DNA from: Notospermus geniculatus
Lineage: Eukaryota > Nemertea > Pilidiophora > Heteronemertea > Lineidae
Assembly (NCBI GenBank): GCA_002633025.1
Contig: NMRB01000896.1
Span: 187,164-251,163 of the forward strand
Length of the DNA: 64,000 nt
Direction: 5' to 3'
Position numbers and translations under genes: made by a program. This document shows positions 59,680 through 64,000 of the stretch, one piece after another (the first letter of the stretch is position 1; each line of letters starts with the position of its first letter). The notes under the pieces were generated by a model. It was not told the origin of the DNA. It was given only the letters and a program-made list of their open reading frames with translations, and ran no database searches.

Positions 59680-60369
59680 GATGTTCAAAATATGAAATTG
59701 ATAGAAACATATCATCATAAACAGAAATAACAGCAGAACTGTTTTCTGCACACATTATGTAAGTATTTTTTATGTCGGGGAAGAGACCGGCGTCGGATTG
59801 GTAACGCATTTTAAGAATCTGAGGTTACCAGAACATCTACATATATCAAATTCAGGGGCCTTATTCACGAAAGGCCCGCAAAATTTGCGTGCACGCAAAN
59901 ATATACGCGTGGTTTTGAACTGATAGTACACCAATGCCACCTATTATTCATGACGAATCAAGGTGTGATTGGCCGTGCTTGGTGAACCGCATCTCTCGAA
60001 CAATGGGCATAGGTCAACGCTAGGTGTCTCGTCTGCTCTATCAGTAGTCATCACGTGACCAATTGGCGCTCCCCATTCTTCTGTTAAAGGCAAGCACGCC
60101 TTTGATCGCTGGCCCGTTATCGGTCAAATTCTATCTTCAAAACCCACAACATATTTTAGATTTTTTCAACCACATAGAGAGAATTGGTTTCTCTTAAAGT
60201 GTGAGTTGAAATACTATCACTTGAAATTAGATTTCAACCTTTCCATTTTCATAACATGTTGCGAGTTGCACCACTCGAGTGTCGAGTATCGATTTGTAAC
60301 TTATATCTTGTGATAAAACTAGGGCGTAAGTTTGTAGTCGTTAAATGTCCAAGACATGTTTCATTTGTG
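59680..60369. other. Downstream flank of the TRIM gene
   Basis: It contains a solo MITE end (GGGGCCTTATTCACGAAAGG, 59856-59899) running into N 59900. The missing right arm may lie in the unresolved join. I do not see a clear AATAAA for the minus-strand gene. Confidence 0.55.
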
Positions 60370-62377
60370 TTAAACCAAGAGGTCAAGTACGAGGATTTTG
60401 TCATCATAACTGGTCAGGAGTATGTTTCCTTTCGCAGAGCATTTTGGGGCCCAATATTTCAACCTCATCTGTACACCATTGATTTCTATTTCTTTCATTA
60501 ACATTGTTTTCTTGTCGGTATCAATGTCAGGTTGATACACCCTGACTTCTTGGGGTTTATCACCTTCCATCCTCCCAACGATAAATACCTCCCCAAATGT
60601 TCCTGAACAGATATCACTGCATTTGAACCCATTTACCCCATGAGGTACTGACATGACCTTAGTCAGGCTGGTCTCACCAACCTGGTAGCATGAGATTGTG
60701 TCGGCTGAACTGGTACATGTGACAACCATACCTGTGATTCTACAGAATGCTAATCGATATCCGTGACCGATCTCTATATGCCGGAGTACCTTACCTTCAC
60801 TGTCGATCATAACAATATGAAAGGGGTATGCCCCTGTGTAAGATACCAAGAAGTTTCCATGACTAACACCCTCAACCGACCACAATGATTCCATCACCTC
60901 ATCTGAGAGCTTCACATCGATTTCCCTCTTCGTATCTCTGACGACGTCCATGACGGTAAGGATCGGTGATCGCCTTCTCAGGACAACAAGATGATTTTCT
61001 CCTAATGCAGCAATGGATGGTATGACGGCTTTCTCTTGCATTATAACCTTAGCGGCCGGAGAGGGTAGGTTGCATAGTAACACCTTGTCCACTTCACCGA
61101 TCTCGACAGCTGCAGCTATGCGGTCTTTTGACATGAATGCGACACTGTTCACTGCACATCCATTAGGAACCTCTATGTTGGACGATAGTGAAGCGGATGA
61201 GAATGCATCGCGTTTTGTGGCTGTAACTTGAATTTCTTTCTGCATGAATGTGACACCTTTGATGATCTCCTGGATCATTCCCGTTTTTTGTTGACACTCC
61301 CGGTCAAGACTCTGAAGGAATGGCTGCTGTATTCCTCGTAACCTGTCTTTCCAGCCCTTGTATTTCTCTTCTTCCCCTACCCACTGTTTCAACTCCGAAC
61401 GGAGTTTATCCAACTCCGAACGGAGTTGATTGGACTCGGAACGGAGTTTATCCGACTTCGAACGGAGTTTATCCGACTCCCAACGGAGTTTATCCGACTC
61501 TGAACGGAGTTTATCCGACTCCGAACGGAGTTTATCCGACTCCAAACCGAGTTTATCCGACTCCAAACCGAGTTTATCCGATTCAGAATAGAGTTGTTCA
61601 GCCCTTGCTTGACATTCGAAGATTTTTTTTTCGAAACGTTTTTCAACAGAAGTAAAGTTCACGGCAGAACTTTTCCTCGTTTTGTTCAATTTCTTTTTCG
61701 TCTCCTCAAGCACTTGCTTTAGCTCAATGTCCTGCTCCTTCAGTGAGTCAGATGCCGCTTGGACCTTTCTAGATTCTTGCTCTAACTCCTGTTTCTTCTT
61801 ATTGACCACATACCTGTTTCTTCTTATTGACCACATACCTGTACATCTCCACATGATGTTGTTGTTTTCCAACATGTTTACCACAGCAGACAATACACAT
61901 TGGACGATCACAGTCTATGCAGAACTCACTGAGTGGTTTACCGTGAAGTCTACATAACGAAACGACATCGTGACTGCCGTGGTTCTCGTGTGTTTGGCCG
62001 CAGTCGTCACATAAATAGATACCGACACACTGTAGACAACCGAAGGTGTCCTCGACATTCTTATTTCCGCAGGTGGAACATTCGTTCAACTTCTCCATCT
62101 GGTTTAACCCGCTCCGAACTTCAATGTATTTCTCACAGATATTTGCAAGTTTAGAGTCTGATTTGAATCCGTCCACTCCACCCGACGGAACGCGACATAT
62201 TTCTTTACAAACAGGGCACGGGAACTCACCATCTCTTTCTGCGGTTCGTATATGAGTCCGCAGGCAGATTTTACAAAACGAGTGGTTGCAGCTACCAACT
62301 ACTTTCGGTTCCTCATAGGTTTCATGACATATGGGACATTCAAGTTTTTTGGGGGGATTGTTGTCTGCAGACGCCAT
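60370..62377 (-). CDS. TRIM-like protein (RING, two B-boxes, coiled coil, propeller)
   Basis: Start ATG 62375-62377 was chosen because a splice acceptor lies just upstream (exon starts 62384) and because M-A-S-A-D leads directly into the RING. RING C3HC4: Cys14, Cys17, Cys30, His32, Cys35, Cys38, Cys54, Cys57. B-box 1: about residues 100-136 (C-x2-C...C-x2-C...H). B-box 2: about 142-175 (C-x2-H...C-x2-C...H). Then a long coiled coil including ten 7-residue repeats, and a C-terminal region of about 270 residues with six blade-like beta stretches (NHL/propeller-like). Family role: RING E3 ubiquitin ligase, often in innate immunity or development, cytoplasmic; inferred here. The frame shifts in the 25-bp duplication at 61788-61842: the upstream frame stops at 61799-61801. 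The 2008-nt interval minus 25 is 661 codons. A pseudogene or an assembly error is possible. Confidence 0.85.
61391..61600 (-). repeat. Ten-unit 21-bp coding minisatellite (coiled-coil heptads)
   Basis: Ten contiguous units of exactly 21 bp. Each encodes seven residues of the type E-S-D-K-L-R-S, placing Leu once per heptad with Ser three positions before it. Most units contain the near-palindrome ACTCCGAACGGAGT. Two adjacent units (538-558 and 559-579 past 61000) are identical to each other and distinct from the rest (GGTTTGG instead of CCGTTCGG type), showing recent local duplication. Confidence 0.95.
61788..61842 (-). repeat. 25-bp tandem duplication disrupting the TRIM frame
   Basis: CCTGTTTCTTCTTATTGACC starts at 61788 and again at 61813; the next CCTGT is at 61838. 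25 is not a multiple of three, so the duplication shifts the frame. On the coding strand one phase of the unit begins GTATGT and ends AACAG, and the preceding bases are CAG. Confidence 0.95.
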
Positions 62378-62383
62378 GTTCAA

Positions 62384-62405
62384 CCTGTAAATAAAACAGA
62401 AAATA
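62384..62405 (-). promoter_or_regulatory. Probable 3-prime splice site in the TRIM 5-prime UTR
   Basis: Coding strand: TTTTCTGTTTTATTTACAG then GTTGAACATGG. A pyrimidine-rich tract and CAG lie 7 bases before the chosen ATG. This suggests a non-coding first exon further upstream (above 62405), not identified. Confidence 0.6.
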
Positions 62406-62653
62406 ATCATTGAGTTGTGACATCACGTTGACTGGACGATATCGTGGGAATTATCGTGGCGTTTTATTTTATTTTTGCATTCACCTTCAGATGCCAGTAC
62501 GTATCTCATCTAGATTCGGTCCAATGATTCGACCTCCACACCCTATTTTCTAAAGCAAAGTCCAGGCTCTCGGTTGATTGTTCCATGCTGAATTCGCGGT
62601 CTACCAAGGACCTCTGACTTCGCTTCACAAAAAATAGCTCTGGAAATGAAAGT

Positions 62654-62790
62654 AAAGCTACTTTTCCACGAGGCGGTTGCGGACGTGGTTTCCGTGGCGG
62701 GAGCGGGTGCGAGTGAAACAGGTAAAAGGAAATATGTTGGATCGATTTTTTCCACCAGCGCCCGCAAACGCCTCGTGGAAAAGTAGCTTT
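62654..62790. mobile_element. 137-bp MITE, AAAGCTACTTTTCCACGAGG termini
   Basis: Left arm 62654-62682 and right arm 62762-62790 are inverted with 28 of 29 matches. The interior is GC-rich (CGTGGTTTCCGTGGCGGGAG). It sits about 280 bp upstream of the TRIM start, within the presumed 5-prime intron or promoter. Target duplication is not evident. Confidence 0.85.
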
Positions 62791-62894
62791 GTGGATCGAA
62801 TCGAGGTATGTTGGTGTTATTGTTCTCCTAGAAAGATTCTCTATCCAGTCATACCGTTGGTTTGGGACTGAGTCTGGAGGAAATATGCTTGTGC

Positions 62895-62931
62895 GGCGGG
62901 GTTTGCGGGGGGGGGGGCGGGAGCGACACCC
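62895..62931 (+). repeat. G-rich tract
   Basis: GGCGGGG, then GCGGGGGGGGGGG and CGGGAG. Four or more G runs could form a quadruplex. The homopolymer length may be inexact. Confidence 0.5.
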
Positions 62932-63732
62932 TCTTTGTCTTTAAAGATTGGTGTTTTGAGGTTTCGGATTTTTTCAGAACTTTTGTTATTTGTAGAGAGA
63001 AAGTTCAACAACCACGATGTATATAATGCTTACCAGTAGTGTTATGTCTCCAACTTTTAGATTATCCAGCCGATTTTGAGAAGATCACTGGTCAGCGATC
63101 AAAATCCCTTTTGCAAGTCGTGGATCTGCCTTTCTTGGGGCGTGTGCAAGGAGATCTGGTCTGATAACAGACCACTTCAGATGGCCGAATAAGAACAAAT
63201 GCACGATCGACCCTGTAATTTGTGGACGATTATTTCGGCCTGCGTGCTCGAAGTTGATCTAGAGACAATGACAACTTTAACTTTCTTCTCATTCTTGTGA
63301 TTATAAAACTGATCAGATAACAGAATACTTCAGACTGAACAGGCCCGGGTAAAAACGCTGTACAACCACTTCAAATTAATTGATGTCCTTCAAAGTTATG
63401 TCTTATCACACTTGACACTAGATGGCGGTATATTCTATAACACCACTAGCACAGGTGCCAGGTTTCCATCTTGAAAGTAGTGCAGATTACTACATTTTGG
63501 TATACCTAGGTTAACAAGGATGACCTTTCAGATTACGCAATGACTTTGAAGGTCAGAGGTCAAGATCAATGTCAATCACTTCTAAAGGGCAAATCTGCTC
63601 AGATTTTCAGGAGAAAAGTAATTAGAAGCCTGAATTAACCATCTCTTATAAGTTTAGTCAAGGATGCCTGGTCCAGATACGCAACACTTCTCGAGGTCAG
63701 AGGTCAAGGTCACAACAGTCAACCGTCACAGA
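62932..63732. other. Unassigned flank with short GGTCAGAGGTCAAG repeats
   Basis: AAGGTCAGAGGTCAAGATCA (63552) and GAGGTCAGAGGTCAAGGTCA (63694) recur about 142 bp apart, suggesting a decayed interspersed repeat. GGTTTCCATCTTGAAA followed by GTAGTGC is shared with 51580. No gene. Confidence 0.45.
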
Positions 63733-63915
63733 TAACATGAACCTGCTGATGGTGGAAGCCTAAAACCTTCACCTACACCTAGGTTATCACTGTACTACCG
63801 GTATTTGGGCGCTTTATCAACTTAACATGAACCTGCTGATGGTGGAAGCCTAAAACCTTCACCTACACCTAGGTTATCACTGTACTACCGGTATTTGGGC
63901 GCTTTATCAACTTAA
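63733..63915. repeat. Exact 90-bp tandem duplication
   Basis: TAACATGAACCTGCTGATGG starts at 63733 and 63823. The two 90-bp copies appear identical. Either very recent or an assembly duplication. Confidence 0.9.
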
Positions 63916-64000
63916 TGGGTTTTATATGACCTAGATTGATGACACATTATAGAAAGACTAGACATAATCTAATAATGTTAGTTAGTCGTGCCACTTCACG

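Noticed and set aside
60256-60501. 81-codon plus-strand frame at the TRIM 3-prime end
   Set aside because: Antisense shadow of the TRIM C-terminus over part of its length.
61320-61655. Plus-strand frame with repeated N-G-V-Y-P-T-P
   Set aside because: Shadow of the minus-strand TRIM heptad minisatellite; a 21-bp unit stays open in several frames.
1-64000. Prokaryotic operon, phage or plasmid system
   Set aside because: Gene density, splice signals, SINE/LINE/MITE content and codon context are those of animal nuclear DNA.

Overview
The window looks like invertebrate animal nuclear DNA, most likely from a marine deuterostome (echinoderm, hemichordate or amphioxus grade). This is an inference. 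It rests on spliceosomal-type signals, frequent TGTACATGTA and TAGGCCTA words, many small inverted-repeat elements, CR1-like and Penelope-like retroelements, and a TRIM-type gene of the kind expanded in these lineages. It is a draft assembly: there is one 768-base gap (11446-12213) and eight single-N joins, several next to poly-C runs.

Only one convincing host gene is present, on the minus strand at 60370-62377. It encodes a TRIM-like protein with RING, two B-boxes, a coiled coil and a beta-propeller-like C-terminus. Its coiled coil is built from an exact ten-unit 21-bp coding minisatellite. The reading frame is broken by a 25-bp tandem duplication; with one copy left out, the frame is an exact 660 codons plus stop. 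The duplicated unit can be read as starting GT and ending AG.

The other 60 kb is mostly non-coding. It holds a dense collection of short non-autonomous DNA transposons (MITEs), at least 25 by inspection. Several have clean target-site duplications: 9 bp at 19 kb, 37.6 kb and 49.7 kb, TAA at 55.7 kb, and TA at several sites. Many unrelated MITEs share the same outer terminus, roughly GGGCC-TATT-YATAAA. There are three tRNA-derived SINE loci (31.4, 36.1 and 45.6 kb), a dead CR1-like LINE (55.99-58.59 kb) and a Penelope-like fragment bracketed by a perfect 94-bp inverted repeat with a nested 920-bp MITE (53.25-54.79 kb). Two dispersed repeats carry a hammerhead-like stem.

The 12-50 kb interval could be intronic or intergenic. 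The only exon-like signals I can support weakly are a tandemly duplicated exon-intron segment near 15.5-16.7 kb and a 195-codon open frame at 32.07-32.65 kb. Layout: 0-6.7 kb MITEs, palindromes and a 39-bp minisatellite; 6.7-14.8 kb mostly unique DNA with repeats near 9-11 kb and the gap; 14.8-17 kb candidate exons; 17-50 kb unique DNA with scattered MITEs and SINEs; 50-59.7 kb a retroelement cluster; 60.4-62.4 kb the TRIM gene; 62.5-64 kb a MITE, a G-rich tract and a 90-bp tandem duplication.
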